From: Phycisphaeraceae bacterium
GTDB lineage: Bacteria > Planctomycetota > Phycisphaerae > Phycisphaerales > SM1A02
Reading direction: 5' to 3'
Assembly: GCA_015709595.1 (NCBI GenBank)
Contig: CP054178.1
Coordinates: 1 to 64,000 of the forward strand
DNA length: 64,000 nt
Within the stretch, counting starts at the first letter, position 1. The number at the start of each line of letters is the position of its first letter. Of the stretch, positions 36,001 to 44,241 are shown piece by piece. A program made the position numbers and the translations under genes. The notes under the pieces were generated by a model, which saw nothing but the letters and a program-made list of their open reading frames with translations, was not told the origin of the DNA and did not search any database.

Positions 36001-36798
36001 AGCGGCGCCATCCATCACATGTCGCTCGACGAGGCGCGGCGCGTGATCGATCAGGTCGCGGCGCGGGGCGCAACCGCGCTCACCCTCGATGGACGGGGCG
36101 ATCCCCTGCTCCACCCGCGGTTCGCGGAGATCATCGAGCACGCCCGGAGCGTTGGTGTTGCCGGCGTCCACGTGCGCACAACCCTGCGGATGGACGCCTC
36201 GGCCATCGACCTGCTCGCCGCGCCGCCCATCGAGGTCGTCAGCGTTGATCTGCACGCCGATCGCGCCGCAACCTATCGCGTCATGATGGGCGATGACGGC
36301 TTCCGCCGGACCCTTGAGAATGTCGAGCGGCTGCTCCAGCACCGACGCCGTCTCACCGACCATCCCGGCAGCGCGGCGTTCTCGCTCCCCTGGGTCGTAC
36401 CGCGCCTGCTCCGCTGCCGCGCGACGTACGAGGACATCGAGTCATTCTTTGACCGATGGGTCAACGCGCTGGGGTGCGCGGTGATCGAAGGCGCGCCGGC
36501 GGCGCTGCGTCACGAGGGCGAACGCACCGATTCACTGCCGTTGGCGTGGGAGTCATCGTCGCTCGCTTCCGCCGCCCCGCCCGCCAAGGTTGTTCGGCGT
36601 GAACTGCTCCGCCGCATGATGATCCGCGTGGATGGAGCAGCCCCGATCTCGGAAGTGAATGCCTGGAGTTCCCCCGTCGCGGGCAACGTGTTCGAGCAGC
36701 CATTGCATGACGTGTGGCGGGAACTGGTCGAGCAGCGAACCGCGTGGATCGACGCCCCGGCTCGACGCATCGTTCCCTTGGGAATCGACCGACCATGA
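33073..36798 (+). CDS. Maf glycosyltransferase fused to SpsF-like and Cys-less radical-SAM/SPASM-like domains
   Basis: A 1,241-residue fusion. Residues about 30-600 are a Maf/DUF115 protein, the family that attaches nonulosonic acids to flagellin: VVVSAGPSLQRNLDEL near 250 and LVGQDLGFSDGLYYA near 390 are diagnostic. Residues about 680-930 look like an SpsF-type nucleotidyltransferase fold. Residues about 955-1235 follow the radical-SAM plus SPASM layout (LEITTARDDAGHYA, then DGRGDPLLHPRF at 1006-1017, then a C-terminal GNVFEQPLHDVWRE), but all three cluster cysteines are replaced (Arg964, Gly968, Ala971) and the SPASM cysteines are absent. The last two parts resemble spirochaete spiro-SPASM proteins. 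The ATG at 33073 has GAGG upstream. The neuA gene overlaps its stop as ATGA. Confidence 0.75.
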   Translation: MTLAAPPHTSSHSSPHASPGSVPAATTLERNLSCLGERQADLARRLRETQAANIAFEQAADGLFTAQHQGRWLASRHRPRAEAERIAASVDIVEHALFVVGGFGVGHHVAELARRIDRTGVIIVYEPDLGLLRAVLERIDHSDWLRGALIVFLTDPTDRAALPRRLAGAESIVAQGVAFLEHPADRARLQSDLPAVADLVREFVAATKTTLLTTLVRAADTTRNLLGNLDHYALGPGIAPLRDAAKDRPAVVVSAGPSLQRNLDELARPGVRDRCVIVAVQTVLKPLLQAGVRPHFVTALDYHEISRRFYEGLTPSDVQDVTLVADPKAHPAILDAFPGRVRCMANGFLDRVLGPLARDMGALPAGATVAHLSFYLARHLGCNPIALVGQDLGFSDGLYYARGTAIDDVWAPELNPFNTMEMMEWSRIARHRLHLQRLTDHEGKTILSDAQMVAYLQQFERDFAEARERGVRVIDASEGGVRKQHAESMRLAELLAAHAATPLPHLPPVSEDERRPANAVSERLAAVRCDVARIASVSGETESILREILEHQRDASRISRLFKRLDERRHEVERIFEAFELVNHVNQMAVFRRMKRDRRIHLSRGADDLTKQRLQLERDLDNVVWTRDAASELAAMLDDAIETVTGDARPGAARRRHVTPPRPASEHAASVELAGSDVRTPSHVAAMIAIDPSRRGGEASAPCAATLHGRTLLQRTLERISRSRRLDSIILLAPIGFDVESLLDRSRVTRPLLIERCEQSPFGPEREAIAAARRWSRTCWRGGISGMSAWDESIAPQAMHHVMAQRGVTAAVIVAPVWPLVAVDGEGGIDSLVERHLRHPSQHNLVFSQHPPGFGACLVSASLMRELALRNRLATIGALLVYQPRAPQGDPIARDANVQIDHRVRGALGHGLVQTPADRAMVERLPESLLERGTSVEIVEALERASADVDPALEHVILEITTARDDAGHYATLRGGSGAIHHMSLDEARRVIDQVAARGATALTLDGRGDPLLHPRFAEIIEHARSVGVAGVHVRTTLRMDASAIDLLAAPPIEVVSVDLHADRAATYRVMMGDDGFRRTLENVERLLQHRRRLTDHPGSAAFSLPWVVPRLLRCRATYEDIESFFDRWVNALGCAVIEGAPAALRHEGERTDSLPLAWESSSLASAAPPAKVVRRELLRRMMIRVDGAAPISEVNAWSSPVAGNVFEQPLHDVWRELVEQRTAWIDAPARRIVPLGIDRP

Positions 36799-37520
36799 TC
36801 GACTCGAAGCGCGTGCTCGCGGTGGTGATCGGCCGGGCCGGCAGCAAGGGACTGCCCGGCAAGAACGCCATGCGGCTGGCGGGCCGGCCTGCTGTCGCAT
36901 ATTCCGTGCGGGATGCGCTGCTGGCATGCACGGTGGACCGCGTCATCGTTTCAACCGACGGCGAACCAATCGCCCAGGTCGCCCGCGAGGCGGGCGCCGA
37001 GATCATCCAGCGGCCGCCCCACCTGGCCAACGACACGGCCACGGTGGATGCCGCGGTGCGGCACGCCGTCGAAACCGCCGCAGACCCCGCCGACATCATC
37101 GTGATTCTCTACGCCAACGTACCCGTTCGTCCCGACGGGCTGATTGATCGCGCCGTTGAGCGACTTGTTGAAACGCGCGCCGACAGCGTGCAGAGTTACG
37201 CCGACGTGGGCAAGCACCACCCCTGGTGGATGGTGAAGATCGATGATGACGGCCGCGTCAGCCCGAACGTACCCAACACGGTCTACCGCCGACAGGAACT
37301 GCCCCCGCTGTTCCTTCCGGACGGCGGCGTGATCGCGGTCACGCGCCAATCGCTGTTCCGCGTCGATCCCGCCCAGCCGCACGCCTTTCTCGGCACGGAC
37401 CGTCGAGGGATCATCAACCCGGCGGGGAGCGTGGTGGACATTGACTGCGAAGCGGACGCGCGGGTGGCTGAGGCGATGCTGCTCGATCGGGCCGTCCGCG
37501 CCGCGACCATTCATGCCTGA
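36795..37520 (+). CDS. neuA: CMP-nonulosonate cytidylyltransferase (NeuA-like)
   Basis: A 241-residue enzyme that activates a sialic-type acid with CTP. The nucleotide-binding start VIGRAGSKGLPGKNA matches the family's RxGSKxxPxKN loop; VIVSTDGEPIAQVA and VDIDCEADARVAE are further conserved parts (the latter binds metal and sugar). Whether the acid is neuraminic, legionaminic or pseudaminic is not fixed by the sequence. Its ATG overlaps the stop of the Maf fusion by four bases, linking them, and neuB follows 27 bases later. Confidence 0.85.
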   Translation: MIDSKRVLAVVIGRAGSKGLPGKNAMRLAGRPAVAYSVRDALLACTVDRVIVSTDGEPIAQVAREAGAEIIQRPPHLANDTATVDAAVRHAVETAADPADIIVILYANVPVRPDGLIDRAVERLVETRADSVQSYADVGKHHPWWMVKIDDDGRVSPNVPNTVYRRQELPPLFLPDGGVIAVTRQSLFRVDPAQPHAFLGTDRRGIINPAGSVVDIDCEADARVAEAMLLDRAVRAATIHA

Positions 37521-37547
37521 TCCGTCATTTTGCCGATCGCGCAAGCC

Positions 37548-38606
37548 ATGCGCATCGGTTCACGGGACATCGGGGTCGGGCTTCGGCCCTACGTGATCGC
37601 CGAAGTGGGCGTCAACCACGATGGTGATCCCGCACGCGCGGTTTCGCTCATTGAGGCCGCCGCCCGGGCCGGCGCCGATGCGGTCAAATTCCAGTGCTTC
37701 CGCGCCGACCTGCTGCTGAGCGGCGCAGCGCGTCTGGCCTTGTATCAGCGCGCCGCGGGGGCGCGTGATCCCTTCGACCTGCTTTCGAAGCTGGAGCTTG
37801 ACGAGGCAGCGCTGTCGCAGGCGATTGATCGGGCGCATGCCCTCGACCTGCATGCGATCGTCACGGTGTTTTCCGTCGAGCTGGTCGAGTCAATGGCTCG
37901 ACTGGGATGGGACGCCTTCAAGACCGCCTCGCCGGACATCATCAACAAGCCGCTCATCGACTCGCTGCTCGACCTCGGGCGGCCCCTGATCCTCAGCACC
38001 GGCGCGGCGACAGTCGCCGAGATCGAGCGCGCGCTTGGCTGGGTTCATGGCGCCGCCAACGTCGCATTGATGCAGTGCGTGAGCGCCTATCCAACGCCGG
38101 ACTGCTCGGCAGCCCTGGGTGGAATTCGCGCCTTGTCGAGACTGACGGATGCTCCGATCGGCTACAGCGACCACACGAGCGCCATCGACACCGGCGCCTT
38201 GGCGGTGGCGTCAGGCGCCCGCCTGCTGGAGAAGCACCTGACGCATGACCGGGCTGCTCCCGGCCCGGATCACGCAGCGTCCCTTGATCCGGCACAGTTC
38301 GCCGAGTACGTCCGCCTGGCCCGCCGCGCGTGGGAGATGCTGGGGGCTGAAGCCAAGCTCGTCCTGCCCATTGAGGGCGACGTGCGGGAGGTTTCTCGCC
38401 AGTCCATCGTCACCGCACGAGCGATGGCGCGTGGACAGCGCCTGTCGCGCGAGGACGTCACCATCAAGCGGCCCGGCGGCGGGATCGAACCCTGGCGGCT
38501 GGAGGAACTGATCGGTCTGGTTGCGGCACGCGATCTTCCCGCGGATAGGCCGATCCTGCCGGGCGACCTATCGTGCGCGCCGGCGCCGGTCGCGTTGAGC
38601 CGGTAA
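37548..38606 (+). CDS. neuB: Sialic-acid-type synthase (NeuB-like)
   Basis: A 352-residue synthase that condenses phosphoenolpyruvate with an N-acetylated hexosamine to form a nine-carbon nonulosonic acid. The TIM barrel shows VIAEVGVNHDGD, DAVKFQCF, FKTASPDIINKPLI, QCVSAYPTP and IGYSDHTSAIDTGALAVA, all typical. The last 65 residues are the antifreeze-like SAF domain (REVSRQSIVTARAMARGQRL). Length is normal. The start is ATG 37548 in a short intergenic gap. Confidence 0.92.
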   Translation: MRIGSRDIGVGLRPYVIAEVGVNHDGDPARAVSLIEAAARAGADAVKFQCFRADLLLSGAARLALYQRAAGARDPFDLLSKLELDEAALSQAIDRAHALDLHAIVTVFSVELVESMARLGWDAFKTASPDIINKPLIDSLLDLGRPLILSTGAATVAEIERALGWVHGAANVALMQCVSAYPTPDCSAALGGIRALSRLTDAPIGYSDHTSAIDTGALAVASGARLLEKHLTHDRAAPGPDHAASLDPAQFAEYVRLARRAWEMLGAEAKLVLPIEGDVREVSRQSIVTARAMARGQRLSREDVTIKRPGGGIEPWRLEELIGLVAARDLPADRPILPGDLSCAPAPVALSR

Positions 38607-38624
38607 GGTGCGAACGAGGCCGTC

Positions 38625-39746
38625 ATGGACGCGGATGGATGCAGACGAATCGCGGTGGTGACCGGCTCCCGGGCGGAGTTCGGGCTGCTGCGTCCACTGA
38701 TGCGCGCCATCCGCAAGTACCGTGACCTGAAGCTTCAGACAATCGTCACCGGCACGCATCTGCTGCCGCCTCATCGCACGATGGACGAGGTCGCCTCGGA
38801 GTTCTCCGTCGACGCGACCGTGGAGATGCAGCGTCCGGGCGAGACCGGACGCTTCGCCGACGCCCGCGCCATGGGCCGGGGCGTGATCGGCATCGCCGAG
38901 CACCTGGAGCGACTGAAGCCCGACGTCGTCGTCGTGCTGGGTGACCGTATCGAGGCGTTCGCCGGCGCGGCCGCGGGATCAATCGCGGGCATTCGCGTCG
39001 CTCACATCCACGGCGGCGACCGGGCGGAAGGAATCGCCGATGAATCCATCCGTCACGCCGTCACCAAGCTGGCTCACATTCACTTCGTCGCCACGGCGCG
39101 ATCGGCGGAACGTGTGATCGCCATGGGCGAGGAACCGCGGACGGTTCACCTGGTGGGGTCTCCGGCGCTGGATGATCTGCCCGGCTTTCCGCCGCTGACC
39201 GATGAGGCCTACACAGCACTCGGCTCGCCGGAGATCGTCGTCCTGCTGCATCCGCTCGGTCGAGGCGAGCGGGTGGAGCATGACATCGCTCGCGGGATCC
39301 TGAGCGCGTGCATGGATGCCGGTCGCGTCCTGGTCCTGGACCCCAACTTCGACCCGGGGCGTGAAGGGATCGTCAAGGCCATCGAGTCGCTCAAGTGCCC
39401 TCGCCGGACTCACCTGCCCAGGGCGCAATTCATCGGGTTGCTCAAACGTGTGCGGCTGATCGTGGGCAACTCCAGCGCGGGGCTGATTGAGTGTGCGGCG
39501 CTTCGGCTGCCGTGCGTCAACGTCGGCTCGCGCCAGGCGGGGCGCGAGCGGGCGGGCAACGTGTTCGACGTGGAGGACGACCGCGACGACTCCGCCGTGG
39601 CCAAGGCCGTTCTGAAGGCCCTCAACTCCCCTCGCAGCACGGGTCGCCACCCCTATGGCGAGGGACGTTCGGGGGAGCGCATGGCGTCGATCCTGGCTTC
39701 ATTCGAACCGGCGGCGCATCCGCTGAACAAGCGCATTTCCTACTGA
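38625..39746 (+). CDS. neuC: UDP-N-acetylglucosamine 2-epimerase, hydrolysing (NeuC-like)
   Basis: A 373-residue GT-B fold enzyme releasing N-acetylmannosamine (or a related 2-epimer) for NeuB. TGSRAEFGLLRPLM at the N-terminus, VVVLGDRIEAFAGA, HIHGGDRAEGIADESIRHA and GNSSAGLIECAALRLPCVNV are the conserved segments. It closes the four-gene operon that starts with the Maf fusion, with only 18 bases from neuB. NeuC versus the legionaminic homologue LegG cannot be told apart; the other Leg enzymes are not present here. Confidence 0.87.
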   Translation: MDADGCRRIAVVTGSRAEFGLLRPLMRAIRKYRDLKLQTIVTGTHLLPPHRTMDEVASEFSVDATVEMQRPGETGRFADARAMGRGVIGIAEHLERLKPDVVVVLGDRIEAFAGAAAGSIAGIRVAHIHGGDRAEGIADESIRHAVTKLAHIHFVATARSAERVIAMGEEPRTVHLVGSPALDDLPGFPPLTDEAYTALGSPEIVVLLHPLGRGERVEHDIARGILSACMDAGRVLVLDPNFDPGREGIVKAIESLKCPRRTHLPRAQFIGLLKRVRLIVGNSSAGLIECAALRLPCVNVGSRQAGRERAGNVFDVEDDRDDSAVAKAVLKALNSPRSTGRHPYGEGRSGERMASILASFEPAAHPLNKRISY

Positions 39747-39898
39747 TGTCGCGTTATCAGACCGGAGACGACCGGGTTCCCCGGTTCCGGGCGCCGCGCC
39801 AGGCATGGAGTTTTCCTCCGCCCTTTCCGGACATGCCGATCAAGTCGCCCGGCTGACGGGTCGATGCTGGGGACGATCCCTGGCCAGAGGACCCACGC

Positions 39899-40792
39899 AT
39901 GTCCACCATCACGCAAGACAAGGCCGCCGTCGTCGCCTCGACGATCCAGTCGATCTCGCACATCGCCACGCTGCCCGAGATCACGCTCAAGATCATCGAG
40001 TTGGTGGAAGACCCATCGAGCACCGCGCAGGATCTGCACGCCGTCATTTCCAATGATCCGGCGCTGTGCAGCCGCATCCTCAAAGTCGTCAACAGTGCGT
40101 TCTACGGTCTGCCCCGGCAGATCGGGTCGATCAACCGGGCCATCGTGCTGCTGGGGCTGAACGCGGTGAAGAACATCGCCATCGCCGCCTCGCTGGCCAA
40201 GCTGTTCCGCGGCGGCGATCTCTGCGATCGCTTCTCGGCGCGTGACCTGTGGATGCACTCGATCGCCTCCGCCACCTGCGCCAAGCTCATCGCCGATCAG
40301 CTCAAGATGGGGCTGCCGGACGAGGCCTTCCTCGCCGGGCTGATCCACGACATCGGCATCGTGGTCGAGTTTCAGAGCGACCGTCACAAGCTGGCGGACG
40401 TCTTCGCCCGCATGACGTACGACGCCAACGGCGTGCCGCAGTCCAACATGCTGGACGTGGAGACCGAGGTGTTCGGCGCCAACCACCAGGACTTCGGCGC
40501 CGGGTTGTGCGAGGCGTGGAAGTTCCCCAAGTCGTTCGGGTTCGTCGCCGGCCATCACCACAACCCGAAGGGGCTGCCGGAGCCCAACCGCCCGCTGGCA
40601 TGGGTGGTGTTCCTGGCGGATCGAATCGTCGCCGAACTGGAGCGCGGCTTCCGCGGCGACCTCGCCGACACGGGCATTCCCGCCGACGCGATGAGCGCCA
40701 TCGGGCTGACCGGCGAGCACCTGAATGAGATTCGACGCCGGCTCCCCGAGGCGATCGCGGACGTGGAGGCGACCTTCTCTACGTCCGGCTGA
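39899..40792 (+). CDS. HDOD domain signalling protein
   Basis: A 297-residue protein consisting mainly of an HDOD domain, a degenerate HD hydrolase module used in signalling and stress regulation. ILKVVNSAFYGLPRQIGSI and AIVLLGLNAVKNIAIA are the HDOD hallmarks; LAGLIHDIG retains an HD pair, and HHH appears near residue 220. No receiver or GGDEF domain is attached. The ATG is separated from neuC by about 150 bases with no gene. Confidence 0.88.
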   Translation: MSTITQDKAAVVASTIQSISHIATLPEITLKIIELVEDPSSTAQDLHAVISNDPALCSRILKVVNSAFYGLPRQIGSINRAIVLLGLNAVKNIAIAASLAKLFRGGDLCDRFSARDLWMHSIASATCAKLIADQLKMGLPDEAFLAGLIHDIGIVVEFQSDRHKLADVFARMTYDANGVPQSNMLDVETEVFGANHQDFGAGLCEAWKFPKSFGFVAGHHHNPKGLPEPNRPLAWVVFLADRIVAELERGFRGDLADTGIPADAMSAIGLTGEHLNEIRRRLPEAIADVEATFSTSG

Positions 40793-40900
40793 CCGCGCTG
40801 CACCTGGAACCGAGCATCCCTCGGCTGACCGGCGTCGCCTCTTCCGAGTGGTCGCGCTGCACCGCCACCCGCGTCATGCCTCTGGGTATGATGCCAGTGC

Positions 40901-41602
40901 ATGGAAGGGACGATTCAGGTCAACTTCAACCGACTTCTGCCGATCTTTCCGCTGGCTGACGTGGTGCTGCTGCCCCACACCGTGCAGCACCTGCACATCT
41001 TCGAGAAGCGGTACCGGCAGATGATCGCCCACTGCCTCGATCAGGCGGGCCAGTTCGCCCTGGCCACCTATGCCGACGGCGACGGGCAGCCAGGCGCGGC
41101 AGAATCCGCCCGCCCGCTGCGCCCGGCGGTGTGCATCGCCCAGATCATCCAGCACCAGGCGCTGGCTGACGGACGGTACAACATTCTGGTGGTGGGTGTC
41201 TGCCGCGCCGCCATCGAGCGCATCGACGAACCGCGCGGCGAACGTCTCTACCGGCTGGCCCGGTTCTCCCTGCTGGAGAGGCCGTCCGGGCACGCTGACC
41301 TGACCGACGTGCGCGAACAACTGCGAGGGCTGCTCACCACGCCCACCCTCAGTTCCGTGCGGGGCGTGCGCGGCGTGGCCCAGTTACTCACGCGCGAAGA
41401 CGTCTCCACCGAGGCGGTGCTGGAGGCCATCGGCTCCACCCTCGTCGAAGACCCGTCCGTCCGGTACGAACTGCTGGCCTCGCCCGATCCGGCGCGACGG
41501 GCCGCCATCATCCGACGTGAACTGCGCGGCATGGACCGGCTCATCCGCAGCGCCCAGTGGCAGATGCACGCCAACTGGCCGAAGTATCTGAGTTGGAACT
41601 GA
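40901..41602 (+). CDS. Lon N-terminal-domain protein without ATPase
   Basis: A 233-residue protein comprising the Lon substrate-binding (LON) domain only. FPLADVVLLPHTVQHLHIF and FEKRYRQM near residues 16-43 are the domain's conserved start, and residues 155-225 are helical. There is no AAA or protease domain, so it is a stand-alone LON protein as found in many bacteria; it may recognise damaged or target proteins. Function is not established. Confidence 0.85.
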   Translation: MEGTIQVNFNRLLPIFPLADVVLLPHTVQHLHIFEKRYRQMIAHCLDQAGQFALATYADGDGQPGAAESARPLRPAVCIAQIIQHQALADGRYNILVVGVCRAAIERIDEPRGERLYRLARFSLLERPSGHADLTDVREQLRGLLTTPTLSSVRGVRGVAQLLTREDVSTEAVLEAIGSTLVEDPSVRYELLASPDPARRAAIIRRELRGMDRLIRSAQWQMHANWPKYLSWN

Positions 41603-41687
41603 TCGCCAGAAACGCGGAGGAATACGAGACTTGACGATCGCCGGTCGAGGTAGGCTGACCTGCGCAGTTGTGCGCCCGGAGGCTCTC

Positions 41688-42548
41688 GTGACGAAGTCCA
41701 TCCTGCTGCTCTGCCTGGTCGTCGTGCTTGCTGTGCTGGTCGTGTTCTATCCGTTTCTGCCGGGACAATACGACGCGTCCGCAGTGGCGCTGTCGATGTC
41801 CACGCAAGTGGCGGGGTGGATCGGGCTGGTCCTGCTGACGCCGATCGGGATGGTGTGGCTGGTTCATGAACTCCGCAGGCGCGCCGCCCTCGTTCGCAGA
41901 GAACCCGCGACCGATCGAGGCCGGGCCTTTGCGATCGCCGCGTGCGTCGCCTCGGTCGCCGTCGCGGGGGGCGCCGCCGCCATCGCGGTCGAGGAATCGG
42001 GGTTCGCGCTCGCGATCATCCTGTTGTCGTTGTGGGGCGCGATCGTTGCGCGGTGCCTCCGTTCAACGCGAGCGGGCGATGGCGGGACGCAGCGACTCCG
42101 ATTCGTTCCGCTGTACTTGACTCTGCTGCCGGGGCTGATCGTGCTCGTCCGGGTGGCCTTCGTCGAACAGGCCGCCCAGTGGAGCCGAAACCGCGTGATC
42201 GCCGCCTGCGAGTCGTACATCGCGGACATCGAAGCCTACCGGGTGGCGCACGGCCGCTATCCCGACTCCGTGGCGTCGCTGAACCCAGATTACCCGACCC
42301 GCACCGTCGGCGTCGACCGCTTTCGCTACGAGCCCGCGGGCGACACCTACAACGTCTGGTTCGAGCACGTCTCGCCCCGCTTCGACGTCAACGAGATCGT
42401 CATGTTCAACCCGCGCGACGAGCAGCAGGCGACGAGCCACGACGCCGACATCCTTCAGTTCTCGCTCGAACGCCTGAACCAGACACGGGGATACTTCGCG
42501 GTGCACGAGACCGGCACGCCGCACTGGAAGGTGTTCCTGTTCGATTGA
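41688..42548 (+). CDS. Multi-span membrane protein with pseudopilin-like C-terminus
   Basis: A 286-residue protein. Four or so hydrophobic segments lie in the first 165 residues (for example ILLLCLVVVLAVLVVFYPFL and LTLLPGLIVLVRVAFV). The last 110 residues form a soluble region with IADIEAYRVAHGRYPDSVAS, the consensus found after the helix of type II pseudopilin-like proteins (YxxxxGxYP), here at the end of a polytopic protein. The GTG at 41688 is supported by GGAGG seven bases upstream. Function unknown. Confidence 0.65.
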   Translation: MTKSILLLCLVVVLAVLVVFYPFLPGQYDASAVALSMSTQVAGWIGLVLLTPIGMVWLVHELRRRAALVRREPATDRGRAFAIAACVASVAVAGGAAAIAVEESGFALAIILLSLWGAIVARCLRSTRAGDGGTQRLRFVPLYLTLLPGLIVLVRVAFVEQAAQWSRNRVIAACESYIADIEAYRVAHGRYPDSVASLNPDYPTRTVGVDRFRYEPAGDTYNVWFEHVSPRFDVNEIVMFNPRDEQQATSHDADILQFSLERLNQTRGYFAVHETGTPHWKVFLFD

Positions 42549-42635
42549 GAACCGAGGCGCGCTGGTCGATCGCAGGCCGTTGACCACGTGATTTCACAAT
42601 AGCCCCGTACCGCATTGCGAGACTCGGGAGAGCAA

Positions 42636-42709
42636 TCGGGGTGGCCGGATTTGAACCGACGACTTCCTGCTCCCAAAGCAGGCGCTCTACCAAACTGAGC
42701 TACACCCCG
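42636..42709 (-). tRNA. tRNA-Pro (anticodon TGG)
   Basis: A 74-base cloverleaf on the minus strand. Acceptor CGGGGTG pairs with CACCCCG, discriminator A; anticodon stem CCTGC/GCAGG with loop TTTGGGA gives TGG; the T arm has GGTTCAAATCC. CCA is not encoded. Confidence 0.95.
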
Positions 42710-42850
42710 TGAGAGGGCTGTCGGCTTTCGGCTGTCATCTGTTGGCTGGAAGGGCGAGGGGTATCGCCTTTGCTCACCACCAGAAACGGAGAACCGAAAA
42801 CCGACAACGCACCAGCGACAGCCCATCATATGCCGCTTCGCCCCACCCAC

Positions 42851-43144
42851 TCACCGCTGCACGACGACCACGCGCTTGGATCGTCCGTGCGAGGCGTTGC
42901 CGCCGAGGATGCCCAGGTCGATCAGCACCGCGAAGACCACCACCACCAGGTACAGGCCGCTCACCGAGCCGTTCTGGTTGATGGCGAAGGCATACGCCAG
43001 CGTGGTCAGGGGCGCGAAGAAGAACCCCAGCACGGGCCAGATGGTTGTTTCGTAGGCGCGGGCCAGGTAGTCGCTGAACAGGAACACCAGCACGATGGCG
43101 AGCCGGGGCATGAACAGCGCGAGCAGACCGACGAGGCATGGCAT
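42851..43144 (-). CDS. Small membrane protein, unknown
   Basis: A 97-residue protein with two to three hydrophobic segments (MPRLAIVLVFLFSDYLARAY, PVLGFFFAPLTTLAYAFA, YLVVVVFAVLIDLGILGG) and a basic C-terminal tail. It looks like small integral membrane proteins of unknown role common in planctomycetes and actinobacteria. The start at 43144 has GAGGA about 11 bases upstream. Confidence 0.7.
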   Translation of the reverse strand: MPCLVGLLALFMPRLAIVLVFLFSDYLARAYETTIWPVLGFFFAPLTTLAYAFAINQNGSVSGLYLVVVVFAVLIDLGILGGNASHGRSKRVVVVQR

Positions 43145-43680
43145 GGCGGTAGTGTCCTCTGAAACGGCGCGGAACGCAACCACTCTTTCCATGATTCGGC
43201 AATGGTCCACCGGGCTTTCTCCCGCCTGGCCCGATGCCGTGGCGGCGTTCGGCTCCTGACTACCGGCCTTCGATGGAACGCTCGGGCGATCAGTTCATCC
43301 ACGACGGCGCCGGGGCGTGTCGCTCGCCGGATCGGCTACCGGCCGCAGCATCCGCCGCCGCAACCGGCATCGGGACGAACCGTGCATTGGAGCGAGAACT
43401 CGATGGCGACGGCTTGGCCAGAGAGAGCGCTTGGCGGCGCCGGAACGGGAAGGCGTCCCCCCAACCCGTCGCGTTGCCCGCACTGTCCAATCTACCCCCG
43501 GGATCAGGCGTCTGCAAAGGTGAATCCCGGAGTTTTTCCCGGTTGGGACGCGCCGGAGGGCGTGGGAGAGGGCTGGACAACCAATCCATCAACGCCTTGG
43601 TCCCGAGGCGCGCGGCAGCAGCCGCCGCGGCTTGAGCCCTCGCCCGAATGGCCGTACCATCCGCGCGTGACCTTGGACCC
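43145..43680. other. Intergenic stretch without a supported gene
   Basis: This 536-base gap between the small membrane protein and nuoA has open frames on both strands, but none shows conserved features or a good start. One plus-strand frame holds CPHCPIYPRD, which is suggestive of a Cys pair but too short to judge. A terminator-like hairpin lies at 43498-43537. Confidence 0.4.
43498..43537 (+). terminator. Terminator-like hairpin with T run
   Basis: CCGGGAT (43498-43504) and ATCCCGG (43524-43530) form a seven-base stem with a 19-base loop, followed by AGTTTTT. On the plus strand this resembles a Rho-independent terminator upstream of nuoA. Confidence 0.4.
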
Positions 43681-44100
43681 ATGCAGGAACCACCCGTGCC
43701 CGCGACCATCACGCTCGCCGAACTGAACCTCAACGCCTACCTGCCCATCGGGCTGCTGCTCATCATGGCCATCGTGTTCGCGGCGGTGAACATCATCGCC
43801 TCGCACGTGATCGGCCCCACCCGCCGCGGCGCCACCAAGGAGACGGCGTACGAGTCGGGCATGGAGCCGATCGACACCGCCCGCAAGCGGTTCAACGTTC
43901 GCTTCTACATCCTGGCGATGACCTTCCTCGTGTTCGACGTGGAGATCATCTTCCTCTATCCGTGGGCCCGCAGTTTCACGGAACTTCAGCCGGGCAGCGG
44001 CGAGTCGGCCCTGTTCCTCGGCCGCATCATGTTCTTCATCGGCACCTCGGTCATCGCGTACATCTACGCGTGGCGGAAGGGCGTCTTCCGGTGGGATTGA
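43681..44100 (+). CDS. nuoA: NADH-quinone oxidoreductase subunit A
   Basis: A 139-residue, three-span membrane subunit of respiratory complex I. The conserved segments ETAYESGMEPI and FLVFDVEIIFLYPWA are present (the second carries the Asp-Glu pair of NuoA/NdhC). Length is normal. No nuoB or other complex I genes follow; a repeat field starts directly after the stop, so the gene is split from the rest of the nuo cluster, or the cluster is elsewhere. Confidence 0.93.
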   Translation: MQEPPVPATITLAELNLNAYLPIGLLLIMAIVFAAVNIIASHVIGPTRRGATKETAYESGMEPIDTARKRFNVRFYILAMTFLVFDVEIIFLYPWARSFTELQPGSGESALFLGRIMFFIGTSVIAYIYAWRKGVFRWD

Positions 44101-44241
44101 GGCCGCCGCCGGCGGCGCCTCCACGGCGGCTGCGACCTGCGCGGCAACGCCCCCGGACGGACGGGCTGCCCCGAGTGCGGGGGGCGCGAGGACCGGGGGG
44201 GCGGGAGGAGTGGGGGGGGCGGCTTCACGAAAGAGAGGAGC

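Noticed and set aside
43202-43726. Possible gene with CPHCPIYPRD before nuoA
   Set aside because: No ribosome binding site, weak codon composition and overlap with nuoA; one short Cys motif is not enough.
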